Source: Gigantopelta aegis
Taxonomy: Eukaryota; Mollusca; Gastropoda; Neomphalida; Peltospiridae
Assembly: GCF_016097555.1 (NCBI RefSeq)
Contig: NC_054707.1
Location: 43,596,873-43,660,872 of the forward strand
Direction: 5' to 3'
Length of the DNA: 64,000 nucleotides
Position numbers and translations under genes: made by a program. A model generated the notes under the pieces. It searched no databases. It saw only the letters and a list, made by a program, of their open reading frames with translations, and was not told the DNA's origin. Positions within the stretch are counted from its first letter, which is position 1, and every line of letters starts with the position of its first letter. Below, in pieces: positions 1 to 13,300 of the stretch.

Positions 1-1191
1 TTTTATCATTTAGCTTAATTTTTATCAGATCTGCGTCCCAATCATCAAACATACTTATAATTGGGCCTGAAACAATAGTCATTATAGCGATTGGTACATT
101 ACGAAAATACAAATGAGAATTAAGAAATTGTATACAATTCAGCATGGGGTGTTACCTCTGTCCAAAGATGCTTAGTAGTCATATTCCCCACCGTTTTGGT
201 TCATTTACATACCCTACTGCTCTAATTTAATGAATACAGCTAATAATAACCCTATGTGCTAGTCCAGAAAGGACACAAATAAGCACTTCAACACGAAGTC
301 ACATGATAAAATCTTTAATACATTTATTTCAATTTTAAGTTATTCATTATCACAAATATCTCCCGAAATGTGACTGAAATATTTTTCTTTTCTCCAAACA
401 ATCTGCTTGAAAGTGAACATCTGAAATCTGCGAACTACCATGCCATAAATGTTTTTTTCTTGTTGATGATGATAATGAACACAATGTTTACTTTATGCAT
501 TTCAGTTGTCATAAATCAATATTACAATCACCGTTTTAAAACGTTGCAACCAGGGTCTCACATTTCATGTGAGAAAGCAAGAAGCTGCATAAAAAGAAAC
601 TCTACAGTTTCAAACAGCTCCATGCTAGTTCATATCCCTGTCAAATAAACGAAGATCTCATCCACACGGCTTTCAAACAAGGATACAGTATAACACACAA
701 CACACCTTCCACAAGCCACAATCATTCATACACATAGTTCTCCTGATGCTGCCATTTCTCAAGTACTTGAAATCTTCGTACTTGTCCACATACACCGACA
801 CTGTGTTGCTACTATGTTATGACAGCGTGCTGCAACCATGTTATGACAGTGTGCTGCCACTAAATCCCCACATTAAATTTTTTTTATCCTTAAATGAGAC
901 ATTTTGTTTTGATAACCATTTTAGTTTTTGTATACTTTAGTACAGTTTGTAGAACATTTTAAATGTATCTATTTATGTAAAACCACCAGTATACTTCCAA
1001 GTGGACCAGTTCAATTAAAGTGAACTATAAGGGATTTTGATTTTTGAAAATAATTTTTAATAACTTTTCAGGCAGTCACGAACATAAAATGGGTGCCTCA
1101 TTTAATAGTATTAACGAAACCCTAATTAACCCTAATTATGACAGCGTGCTGCCACCATGTTATGCCAGCATGCTGCCACCATGTTATGCCA
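1..1191 (-). other. MFAP1 3' UTR and downstream flank
   Basis: This AT-rich stretch follows the MFAP1 stop codon on the minus strand. An AATAAA hexamer on the minus strand at 328-323 is one possible polyadenylation signal; the true transcript end cannot be decided. Short copies of a roughly 22-bp word (core ccaccatgttatg) occur at about 815-860 and 1135-1192. No other gene is supported; the short ORFs here have no recognisable similarity. Confidence 0.4.
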
Positions 1192-1194
1192 CTA
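1135..1194. repeat. Short tandem repeat abutting the MFAP1 stop codon
   Basis: About two and a half copies of a 22-bp unit (gctgccaccatgttatgcc type) begin immediately after the MFAP1 stop codon (TAG on the minus strand at 1194-1192). A related pair lies near 815-860. The repeat therefore occupies the first bases of the presumed 3' UTR. Confidence 0.6.
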
Positions 1195-1371
1195 TGTTCT
1201 GTTCTGTTTGCCAGACGGCCTGTCAAACACCTGCTTCATTCCTCCGCCCTTCGCTGTGTGGAACTTGAGGTTCTGTGCGGTGTCCGAGATCCACGGGGAA
1301 TCAAACTGGGTCGTGTCCTGGTCAAGTAGATGTGTGTATTTGGTCCGGCCGGATCGTCCAAAGTTCTTCAC
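1192..1371 (-). CDS. MFAP1: MFAP1 exon 10 (stop codon)
   Basis: Residues 382-440 and the TAG stop. It opens [20 protein letters not shown], then TQFDSPW, and closes [11 protein letters not shown]. Human ends FERPSAKKRKTT, so the length is preserved. The acceptor is GATTCAG. Confidence 0.95.
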   Translation of the reverse strand: MKNFGRSGRTKYTHLLDQDTTQFDSPWISDTAQNLKFHTAKGGGMKQVFDRPSGKQNRT

Positions 1372-4300
1372 CTGAATCAAAGAGAAAGTAAATGTAGCAA
1401 AATTAATTGAAAATAAGTATTCAAATCCAAACAGCTTAGACTGTAATTCCACGTCATGTGCATGACAATGTACAGAAATGTGCGTTTTAAGGAGATAACA
1501 TATTTAGTAATTGTTTTGAAGAAGTAAAATTGATCAACATATTTAGTATGTATCGGATTCCACTGAGCATGCAATTCACAGTTCGAACCAGTCAACACAA
1601 TCCTCACGATTAGAAAATAAGTGCTAATTTCTTATTATGTCTGTAAAGTGTGTGTCTCTGTGAGTGAAAATGCAGCAGAGAAACCGATTCACAAACCTAA
1701 TCAAACATATGCCGTGTTCACACTGAAAGCAATTTGACAACATTTTCTCCAAATCGGTTTTGTGAAATAATTTTTACATCATACTAAGCATAAATACTAA
1801 CAATCCGGTGCATTTTCACATACTTTCAAACCATTCACACTTGAAATGGTTTAAAATCCTGAAATCACTACTCGTGTATTTGAAACTGTGGTGGTGAACG
1901 ACTGAGAACCTGTGACACCACTATGTGAGGTAGTGTGGATTTTGAGATATTCTCGTCTTTTCGAAACATTTAGGAAGATGTTCGCTGCACCAGAACAGTT
2001 TTTAATACACAGTAGAAGTCCAGAGTCCATGTATACAGATGAACACTGAATGCATGAATCCGGTGCATTTTTATTAAATTGTTTTAAAGTATTCACACAG
2101 CAAACCAAAATCAATATGCTGAAAGAGATTTTTCAATTTACTTTAAAAAAAAGGTTAATTAAAATGTTGGTGCAACACCAAATGATCACAGTAAGCCACT
2201 GTCTTGAGTTTCTATGGACATTAGACCAACACAGAACACAGATGAGGGTTGTAAGCAAGATAAACTTCAATGAGAAGTATTGTACAATGTTTTTATGTAC
2301 CTCTCACGACAAAGATGGTAGTAAAAGCAAGATGTGTTACCTGCATGACCTTGGGTAGAATGGTCTTGTCAAAGTGATCTTCCAGAGTAGGTGACGAGAA
2401 GTCTTGTTTGAACACTTGGTCATCTTCATCCTGCAGGACAAAGGGGACAAATATTTAGCGACACTAAACAAGCAGAGATCTTTATGTATGCACTCTCCTA
2501 CAGATAATACATTCAACAGCCTTTGATATCCCAATTGTTAGACACATGTTGGGATGGAGAAAAACCGACCTCGGTGGAGTCGTGGTTAAGCCATCGGCCA
2601 TAAGGCTGGTAGGTACAGAGTTCGCATCCAGGTATCGACTTACAGCCAGAGCGAGTTTTAACTACTCAGTGGGTAGGTGTAAGACCACTACACCCTCTTT
2701 TCTCTCACTAACCACTAACAACTAACCCACTGTCCTGGACAGACAGCCCAGATAGCCGAGGTGTGTGCCCAGGACAGCACGCTTGAACCGTAATTAGATG
2801 TAAGCATGAAAATAAGTTGAAATGAAATGATGGAAAAAAACTGAAATCATCAAATGGAATTATTGCCAATAGAACCTGCGACTTTGTGTATCTCAGGTGA
2901 CTGCTCTACCACTGGGCTACACCCCACTTGTGAATACAAATAATTATTACAATTTTCATTCTTGAAAATCAAAAACAGATTACAAAGGGTAAAGATCTTG
3001 TGCAAATACTGACAAGGCCAGACAACCAAATGGAAACTTGACAACAGATTGTAAAAGTGTTAAGCAAATACTGGTATGGACAAACAACTTGTAAGAAATG
3101 AATCTACGCTAAATAAGAACATCAAAAAAAATTAATTTCTTTTCCAGAAAGTTATTTCACAATAAAGCTGTGTAAATTTTTTGTTTTGTGATGGATATTT
3201 TGGGGAATATATATATATGTTTTTAAATAATCTGAAAAAGAAAGGAATGTAAAATATGAAACAGGTTCAAGGACATGTTACAGTACAATGTGTTCCAACA
3301 ATAAACACTTTTGTAAAGATACTGCAAGCAATAATTTAATTCTTACAATGAAGAAGGCTCCTCTGTGGTAATATTTCTGCAGGAACTTGTATTTGCCCTT
3401 GGGTGCTTTGTTGGTGATTTGTTTCGGATTCTGTCGGAACTCTTGTCGTCGTTCATCCTCTGTCATGTTTCGCAATCTCTCTATCTCTAACTTCTCTTTC
3501 TCAGTCCTTTTTAAAAAACAAAAAAACATAATCACAGTCTTCAAATATTCTTCAAATTGGGCAAAACATGACTTGAATTACAACAAAGCAAATGTTTCTC
3601 CAGTGAGGTGATAGTAACCAATGGTGCACTTCTGTAACTGCTATTTCTTGATTTTAAAACTTATGGTTACAGTTTACATGGTCATATGTTATGTATATAG
3701 CTGAATTGAATTTGTCGTACCATCTCCATTTCAATGTTATAAAATATACCACTTAACCAATAATAGTGTTTTGTGTACTCTCACTCATTCTTCATCCACT
3801 CACACATTCAGAGTCTTTCTTTCTTTCTCTCTCCCTCCCTCCCTGCCCTCTCTCCCTCTCTCTCTGTCTCTCTCTCTCCCTCTCTCTCTCTCTCATGTCA
3901 GAAGTAGACCATATCACATTACAAGTATATACAGACATATATTAAATTTTTTATAGTTGATGGATCTAAACCACTCACAATGATTTCTTGGTATGAGTCA
4001 TCTTCGTGTTAATGGACTGGGGAAACTTTTATTTATAAAACCCCCGAAAACTGTGTGTATGTGAAGATGAGAACAAGAGAGTGTGCTTACTTTTCCCTCT
4101 CCTCGCGATCTCGTTTGAGTCGTTTCAGCTCGCGAACCTTCCATGATTCATACTCCTCTTCATCGTTCTCATCATCCGTCTCGACCAGGTCGGCCGCATC
4201 CATAATACTCCGCTGTTCTTCATACTCCTTACGAGCTTCATCCTCCACGATCTGTGTCACAGAGAATAAATAAAGATTATTATACAAGCTTATGTGTCAT

Positions 4301-7300
4301 ACTGATTTTACAGAACGAGTGTCAGGATTCTGGTATTGCCCAAGCAAGTGTGTGGATAATACATAAATCCTGCAATGAGTTTTGTAAAATTAATACGATT
4401 CACACGCAAGTTTAATCATTTCTTTTAGCCATAATATTTTTATGAATAACAAGGACCATGTCAAAACATTTGTTGAGTGAAAGAAAGAAATGTTTTAATT
4501 AACGACGCACTCAACACATTTTATTTACGGTTATATGGCGTCAGACATATGGTTAAGGACCACACAGATTTTGACAGGAAACCCGCTGTCGTCACTACAT
4601 GGGCTACTCTTTTCGATTAGCAGCAAGGGATCTTTTATTTGCACTTCCCACAGGCAGGATTGCACAAACCATGGCCTTTGTTGAACCAGTTATGGATCAC
4701 TGGTCGGTGCAAGTGGTTTACACCTACCCATTGAGTCTTGCGGAGCACTCACTCAGGGTTTGGAGTCGGTATCTGGATTAAAAATCCCATGCCTCGACTG
4801 GAATCCGAACCCAGTACCTACCAGCCTGTAGACCGATGGCCTAACCACGACGCCACCGAGGCTGGTCTTTGTTCAGTGATTACACAGAGCTAATACTGGG
4901 GAAGCCGCATTATGTTATGTCACTTCCCAAAATTACGTCATTCATTGTGAACATGAAATAATTTGACTGGATTCCATTCTGTTCTATCCCATCACAGGTA
5001 ATATTACATGTTAAATGCAGTCTAGCTAGCAACAGCGAGCACTTAGCCTCCTGATCAGGCCTCATGACTTAATACTTTAAGTAAACTATACCTTTGAAAC
5101 TAGGGACAGACTTTAATAATTTGACAGGGGTAGGATATAGGTCTGTTTGTGTGTACAGCATTCACCCGAGGTACTGGGGGACATAGGATTGATTGCTCTC
5201 AATGAACTTGGGATTTATCACATCCCAAACATGTCAACAAATATGGTATGTACTGTCCTGTCTATAGAAAAGTGCATACAACAGATCCTCCTTTGCTGCT
5301 GTTTTGGTAGGAGTAGCATGTTTGACAGCAGTCCAGTGCACCACAATTGATATATCAACGGCTGTGGTTATGTGCTATCCTGTCTGTTGGATGTTGCATA
5401 TAAAGATCCCTTGCTACTAATGGAAAAATGTAGCAGGGTTTCTCTCTGAGAATATGTCAAAATTACCAAATATTTGACATCGAATAGCCAATGATTAATA
5501 AATCAATGTGCTCTATTGGTGTCGTTAAACAAAACAAACTTTAACTTGTTTTTTTTTTTGACAGCAGGAGGTTTTCTGTCTGTATTTTTTTACCAACTAC
5601 TGAAATACCAGTATGTTACACATCAAACAATGATAGCAATATCTGGTGTCAGTCCCAAGCAGTGAATATGTTAGACATCAAACAGCCATAGTTTAAGAAG
5701 GTGCCACTGTGTTATTGATCAGCAGATGAGACGACCGTGTACCTTAAGTGTCTGTTTGCGTCTGTCCTCCACCGATTTCTTCTTCTCCAGCTCCATCTCC
5801 TTCTGTCTCAGCTCCTCGCGCTCCTTCTCCTGGATCGTCACGCGGTCTCGTCTACACAGAGAGAAAAACATTAACACTTTCTCACAGACACGCGGTCTCA
5901 TCTACACACAGAGAAAGACATTAACACAGTCTCACAAACACACTGTCTCATCTACACACAGAGAAAAACATTAACACACAGTCTTACAGACACGCGGTCT
6001 CATCTACACACAGAGAAAAACATTAACACACAGTCTCACAAACACGCGGTCTCTTCTACACACAGAGAAAAACATTAACACACAGTCTCACAGACATGCT
6101 GTCTCATTTACACACAGAGAAAAACATTAACATACAGTCTCATACATGTACGCGGTCTCGTCTACACACAGAGAAAAACATTAACATACAGTTTCATACA
6201 CACGCGGTCTCGTCTACACACAGAGAAAAACATTAACATACAGTCTCATACACATGGGGTCTTGTCTACACACAGAGAAAAACATTAACACACAGTCTCA
6301 CAAACACGCGGTCTCATCTACACACAGAGAAAAACATTAACAGTCTGACAAACACGCAGTCTCGTCTACACACAGAGAAAAACATTAACAGTCTCACAAA
6401 CACGCGGTCTCGTCTACACACAGAGAAAAACATTAAGACACAGTCTCACAGACATGCTGTCTCATTTACACACAGAGAAAAACATTAACATACAGTCTCA
6501 TACACACGCGGTCTCGTCTACACACAGAGAAAAACATTAACACACAGTCTCACAAACACACGGTCTCGTATACACACAGAGAAAAACATTAACACAGTCT
6601 CACAAACACGCGGTCTCGTCTATACACACAGAGAAAAACATTAACACACAGTCTCATACACACGCGGTCTCGTCTACACACAGAGAAAAACATTAACACA
6701 CAGTCTCATACACACGCGGTCTCGTCTATACACACAGAGAAAAACATTAACACAGTCTCACAAACACATGGTCTCGTCTACACACAGAGAAAAACATTAA
6801 CACACAGTCTCACAAACACGCGGTCTCGTCTACACACAGAGAAAAACATTAACACAAAGTCTCACAAACACATGGTCTCGTCTACACACAGAGAAAAACA
6901 TTAACAGTCTCACAAACACGCGGTCTCGTCTACTCACAGAGAAAAACATTAAGACACAGTCTCACAGACACGCGGTCTCATCTACACACAGAGAAAGACA
7001 TTAACACAGTCTCACAAACACACTGTCTCGTCTACACTCAGAGAAAAACATTAACACACAGTCTTACTGACACGCGGTCTCATCTACACACAGAGAAAAA
7101 CATTAACACACAGTCTTACTGACACGCGGTCTCATCTACACACAGAGAAAAACATTAACACACAGTCTCACAAACACGCGGTCTCTTCTACACACAGAGA
7201 AAAACATTAACACACAGTCTCACAGACATGCTGTCTCATTTACACACAGAGAAAAACATTAACATACAGTCTCATACATGTACGCGGTCTCGTCTACACA

Positions 7301-10300
7301 CAGAGAAAAACATTAACATACAGTTTCATACACACGCGGTCTCGTCTACACACAGAGAAAAACATTAACATACAGTCTCATACACATGGGGTCTTGTCTA
7401 CACACAGAGAAAAACATTAACACACAGTCTCACAAACACGCGGTCTCATCTACACACAGAGAAAAACATTAACAGTCTGACAAACACGCAGTCTCGTCTA
7501 CACACAGAGAAAAACATTAACACACAGTCTCACAAACACGCGGTCTCGTCTACACACAGAGAAAAACATTAACACAAAGTCTCACAAACACGTGGTCTCG
7601 TCTACACACAGAGAAAAACATTAAGACACAGTCTCACAGACATGCTGTCTCATTTACACACAGAGAAAAACATTAACATACAGTCTCATACACACGCGGT
7701 CTCGTCTACACACAGAGAAAAACAATAACACACAGTCTCACAAAAACACTGTGGTCTCGTCTACACACAGAGAAAAACATTAACACACAGTCTCACAAAC
7801 ACACGGTCTCGTATACACACAGAGAAAAACATTAACACACAGTCTCACAAACACGCGGTCTCGTCTATACACACAGAGAAAAACATTAACACACAGTCTC
7901 ATACACACGCGGTCTCGTCTACACACAGAGAAAAACATTAACACACAGTCTCATACACACGCGGTCTCGTCTATACACACAGAGAAAAACATTAACACAG
8001 TCTCACAAACACATGGTCTCGTCTACACACAGAGAAAAACATTAACACACAGTCTCACAAACACGCGGTCTCGTCTACACACAGAGAAAAACATTAACAC
8101 AAAGTCTCACAAACACATGGTCTCGTCTACACACAGAGAAAAACATTAACAGTCTCACAAACACGCGGTCTCGTCTACTCACAGAGAAAAACATTAAGAC
8201 ACAGTCTCACAGACACGCGGTCTCATCTACACACAGAGAAAGACATTAACACAGTCTCACAAACACACTGTCTCGTCTACACACAGAGAAAAACATTAAC
8301 ACACAGTCTTACAGACACGCGGTCTCATCTACACACAGAGAAAAACATTAACACACAGTCTCACAGACATGCTGTCTCATTTACACACAGAGAAAAACAT
8401 TAACATACAGTCTCATACATGTACGTGGTCTCGTCTACACACAGAGAAAAACGTTAACACACAGTCTCATACACATGCGGTCTCGTCTACACACAGAGAA
8501 AAACATTAATACAGTCTCATACACATGGGGTCTTGTCTACACACAGAGAAAAACATTAACACACAGTCTCACAAACACGCAGTCTCGTCTACACACAGAG
8601 AAAAACATTAACACACAGTCTGACAAACACGCTGTCTCATATACACACAGAGAAAAACATTAACACACAGTCTCACAGACACGCTGTCTCGTCTATACAC
8701 AGAGAATAACATTAACACACAGTCTCACAGACACGCTGTCTCGTCTACACACAGAGAAAAACATTAACACAGTCCCACAAACACATTGTCTCGTCTACAC
8801 ACAGAGAAAAACATTAAGAGTCTCACGAACACGCGGTCTTGTCTACACACAGAGAAAAACATTAACAGTCTCACAGACACGCTGTCTCGTCTACACACAC
8901 AGAGAAAAACATTAACAGTCTCACAAACATGGAGTCTCATCTACACACAGAGAAAAACATTAACACACAGTCTCACAAACACACTGTCTCGTCTACACAC
9001 AGAGAAAAACATTAACACACAGTCTCACAAACACGCAGTCTCGTCTACACACAGATAAAACGTTACCACACAGTCTCACAAACACGCGGTCTCGTTTACA
9101 CACAGAGAAAAACATTAACACACAGTATCACAAACACGTGGTCTCGTCTACACACAGAGAAAAACATTAACAGTCTTACAAACACGCGGTCTCGTCTACA
9201 CACAGAGAAAAACATTAACACACAGTCTTACAAACATGTAGTCTTGTCTAAAAAAAGGTGAGATGTAGGCCCACTTTTCATTAACACAAAGTTTCCGAGC
9301 GAGTTTATTGAAACATTGCATTTACATAGGACCTTTTCCATATTCACGATTCCATATGCAGGTATTCAGCGCACTAAAAAAAGCATATTTCTGCGTGTGC
9401 TGAAACTCACACAATGAAACAGGCATGGAATCGTGTTAATGGAAAGTTATTATGATGCATCGCCAATTGTCGAAAACTGTATGAAATCGAAAACTGTATT
9501 ATTTTACTTCCGGGTATTTTATAATATCTGCGCATGTTCGATCGTTGATACGACAACAACTTCTTAAAACAAATTTCATTAAAAAATTTGCACCCTGGAA
9601 TCTTACTGAATGCAATGCATCCCTAAACAGCAAAAGGTGCACGATGGAATCCACACAATCAAACACGTCTGCTAGCACTGCCAATTAAGTAATGACTGGT
9701 CACTACCGGACAGCCGCTTTCAGGTCACGTGACTGTCATGTTGCTCTTTTCGCGGGAAAAGCCGATTTTATGTTGTTGCCATTACGATGATAACGTACGG
9801 TTTTCGATAATGCTTTTAAAATGACGTTTTCTTAGCACCTGGTGCAATTCTTGACGGAACAGAGATAACATGTGCGTACTTACCTTTTTATACATTTTAT
9901 TTCTAAATTGAACATGGTAAACATTAATGTCGTTAAATTGATAGCCTGACATGATTGAGCACGCGCACCAGCCATTTCCTCTTAGTCATACGGTTTTCGA
10001 TTAAACGAGGATACTCTGTAGCATAAAAAAAATAACAAAAGTTATACACACCACTCACTTTCAGCAGGAACTTATCCCACCTCAAACAGTAACACCTCTA
10101 CCCGAATGAATACAATTTATCAGATAAATCTATGATAAAAGTAGTCTTTTCCCTGAAACATTCTCAATTCCTTAATATAAGAAGAGAGGGCTACTGTCCA
10201 GCTCATAAGTTTATGTTTTCAAATATTAACTGATTGGGTTAAAGCAAACAAACATGTTTAGTTAGGACGGAGGAGAGCAAGTAAATGTTTGACCAACTTT

Positions 10301-13300
10301 CTGACAAATACGGGCTTGAGTCGAGGTCCAGTTTCTTCTTCCGAGTCGGAGTACTCTTCATACTCGGACGATTCCTCCTCACTGTCCCCATCAGACTTCT
10401 CCTCCTCCACACGTAGCACCTCCTGAAACAACAAAACACATCTTCATTACACCCGCTCTTTATAAAGCTCAGAGGTAGAGACGTATCTTCATTACACCGG
10501 CTCTTTATACAGCTCAGAGGTATAGACGTATCTTCATTATACCGGCTCTTTATATAGCTTAGAGGTAGAGACGTATCTTCATTACAGCCGCTCTTTATAC
10601 AGCTCAGAGGTAGAGACGTATCTTCATTATACCAGCTATTTATACAGCTCAGAGGTAGAGACGTATCTTCATTATACCAGCTCTTTATACAGCTCAGAGG
10701 TAGAGACGTATCTTCATTACACCAGCTCTTTATATAGCTCAGAGGTAGAGACGTATCTTCATTATACCAGCTCTTTATACAGCTCAGAGGTATAGACGTA
10801 TCTTCATTACACCGGCTCTTTATATAGCTCAGAGGTAGAGACGTGTCTTCATTACACCGGCTCTTTATACAGCTCAGAGGTAGAGACGTATCTTCATTAT
10901 ACCAGCTCTTTATATAGCTCAGAGGTAGAGACGTATCTTCATTACACCGGCTCTTTATACAGCTCAGAGGTATAGACGTATCTTCATTATACCGGCTCTT
11001 TATATAGCTCAGAGGTAGAGACGTATCTTCATTACACCGGCTCTTTATACAGCTCAGAGGTATAGACGTATCTTCGTATCTTCATTACACCAGCTCTTTA
11101 TACAGCTCAGAGGTAGAGACGTATCTTCATTATACCAGCTCTTTATACAGCTCAGAGGTAGAGACGTATCTTCATTATACCCGCTCTTTATATAGCTCAG
11201 AGGTAGAGACGTATCTTCATTATACCAGCTCTTTATACAGCTCAGAGGTAGAGACGTATCTTCATTACACCCGCTCTTTATACAGCTCAGAGGTAGAGAC
11301 GTATCTTCATTACACCAGCTCTTTATATAGCTCAGAGGTAGAGACGTATCTTCATTACACCAGCTCTTTATACAGCTCAGAGGTAGAGACGTATCTTCAT
11401 TACACCCGCTCTTTATACAGCTCAGAGGTAGAGACGTATCTTCATTATACCAGCTCTTTATACAGCTCAGAGGTAGAGACGTATCTTCATTACACCAGCT
11501 CTTTATACAGCTCAGAGGTAGAGACGTATCTTCATTACACCAGCTCTTTATACAGCTCAGAGGTAGAGACGTATCTTCATTACACCAGCTCTTTATATAG
11601 CTCAGAGGTAGAGACGTATCTTCATTATACCGGCTCTTTATATAGCTTAGAGGTAGAGACGTACCTTCATTACACCGGCTCTTTATATAGCTCAGAGGTA
11701 GAGATGGGATGGGATGGGAACTCTATTTACGTGCCCATATCCACATAGGTTCAGGCACGTCCACCCTGGACCTAGTCTCTGACTTCGCCAGTGACCAATT
11801 CCGGACCAGGAAGTCTCAGAGGTAGAGACATATCTTCATTACACCGGCTCTTTATATAGCTCAGAGGTAGAGACGTGTCTTCATTACACCGGCTCTTTAT
11901 ATAGCTCAGAGGTAGAGACATGTCTTCATTACACCGGCTCTTTATATAGCTCAGAGGTAGAGACGTGTCTTCATTACACCTGCTCTTTATACAGCTCAGA
12001 CGTAGAGAACTCACAACTGACCACAGCCTCTGATCTCAGGTATTTAACTCCTACTATTAAACAGGGACTTATGGCCTGGTGCTTATAAAACTTTTTAGAG
12101 TCTAAACTTGAGACTCTAATAGAGTCTGAGACATGAATGTCATGGCAACGCCATACAAATTGTATGCGTGTGACATCATTAGAGATTGAGTCTGGACTCT
12201 AAAAGTTTTATATGCACGGGCTCTGGAAAGCATACAGTTAAAGTTTGATTTCTTTAACGACATCACCCGAGCACACTGATTTATTGGATGTTAAACATTT
12301 GGTAATATAGTCTAAGAGAAAAACCCCGCTACATTCTTTATTAGTAGTAAGGGATCTTTTATATGCACCATCCAACAGACAGGATAGCACATACCATGGC
12401 CATTGTTATACCAGCCATGGTGCACTGACTAAAACAAGAAATAGCCCAATGGATCCACTGAAGGAGATTGATCCTAGACTGACCATGCATCAGGCGAGTT
12501 CTTTACAGCTTAGTGTTACACATAACGCTTAAATGAATCCCAGACTGATATCATGGATATTGTTTACACATGAACAAAGAAACAAATGGTCAACTCAATC
12601 ATAATCCTAGACCGATATCATGGAAATTGTTTACAGACGAACAGAGAAACAAATGGTCAACTCAAAACTAATCCTAGACTGATTTCATGGAAAATGTTTA
12701 CATATGAGCAGAGAAACAATAAGTCAACCTAAAACTAAAACACATCATAAGCTCAGTGTGAACAGATTCACACCAGTCTCACAATACCAGTTCATGTTGA
12801 CCAAAATGGTCGTTTACAGAGGTTGAGACTGCAGTCTGACTGTATTCATTTGTTTTGCTGTTAGACTGTAAGTAAATTGGATCATTACAAATCCTGATCC
12901 CTCACAATTCAATGTAAGTTAAGTATAAATCATCTAGCCCCCCACCCCACCCCACCCAGTGGATTCTCCCTGACTGGGATGACAACTTACTTCTTCCTCC
13001 TCCTGATCCTTGGTAATTCAATGTAAGTTAAGTATAAATCATCTAGCCCCCCCCCCCCCCCCCCCCCCCCCCACCCCACCCTGTGGATTCTCCCTGACTG
13101 GGATGGCAACTTACTTCTTCCTCCTCCTGATCCTTGGTAATTCAATGTAAAGTTTAAAATCATCTAATGCTAAATGAGAATATTAGAAGTAAAGATATAT
13201 ACAATGTTTTGAATAATAATCATGTAATACCAAAGGCACAAAAAAATATGCATCTAAGGTTTAGCATTTGATTGTTATATGTGGAAACAGTTCTATGTTA

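Noticed and set aside
370-648. 92-codon plus-strand ORF near the window start
   Set aside because: Lies in the MFAP1 3' region, AT-rich composition, no recognisable domain and no splice or start context.
1118-1137. Telomere-like aaccctaatt/aaccctaacc words, also near 33040 and 33250
   Set aside because: Only two or three units each, in ordinary gene and repeat context; chance or minor repeat.
5852-9250. CRISPR-like spaced direct repeats
   Set aside because: The DNA is eukaryotic, the units are tandem with no unique spacers, and there are no cas genes.
12986-13138. Treating the first donor-array units as the real MFAP1 exon 4
   Set aside because: Only the copy at 14850-14915 continues into the conserved EIERRR...RQRA coding sequence and has a proper acceptor.
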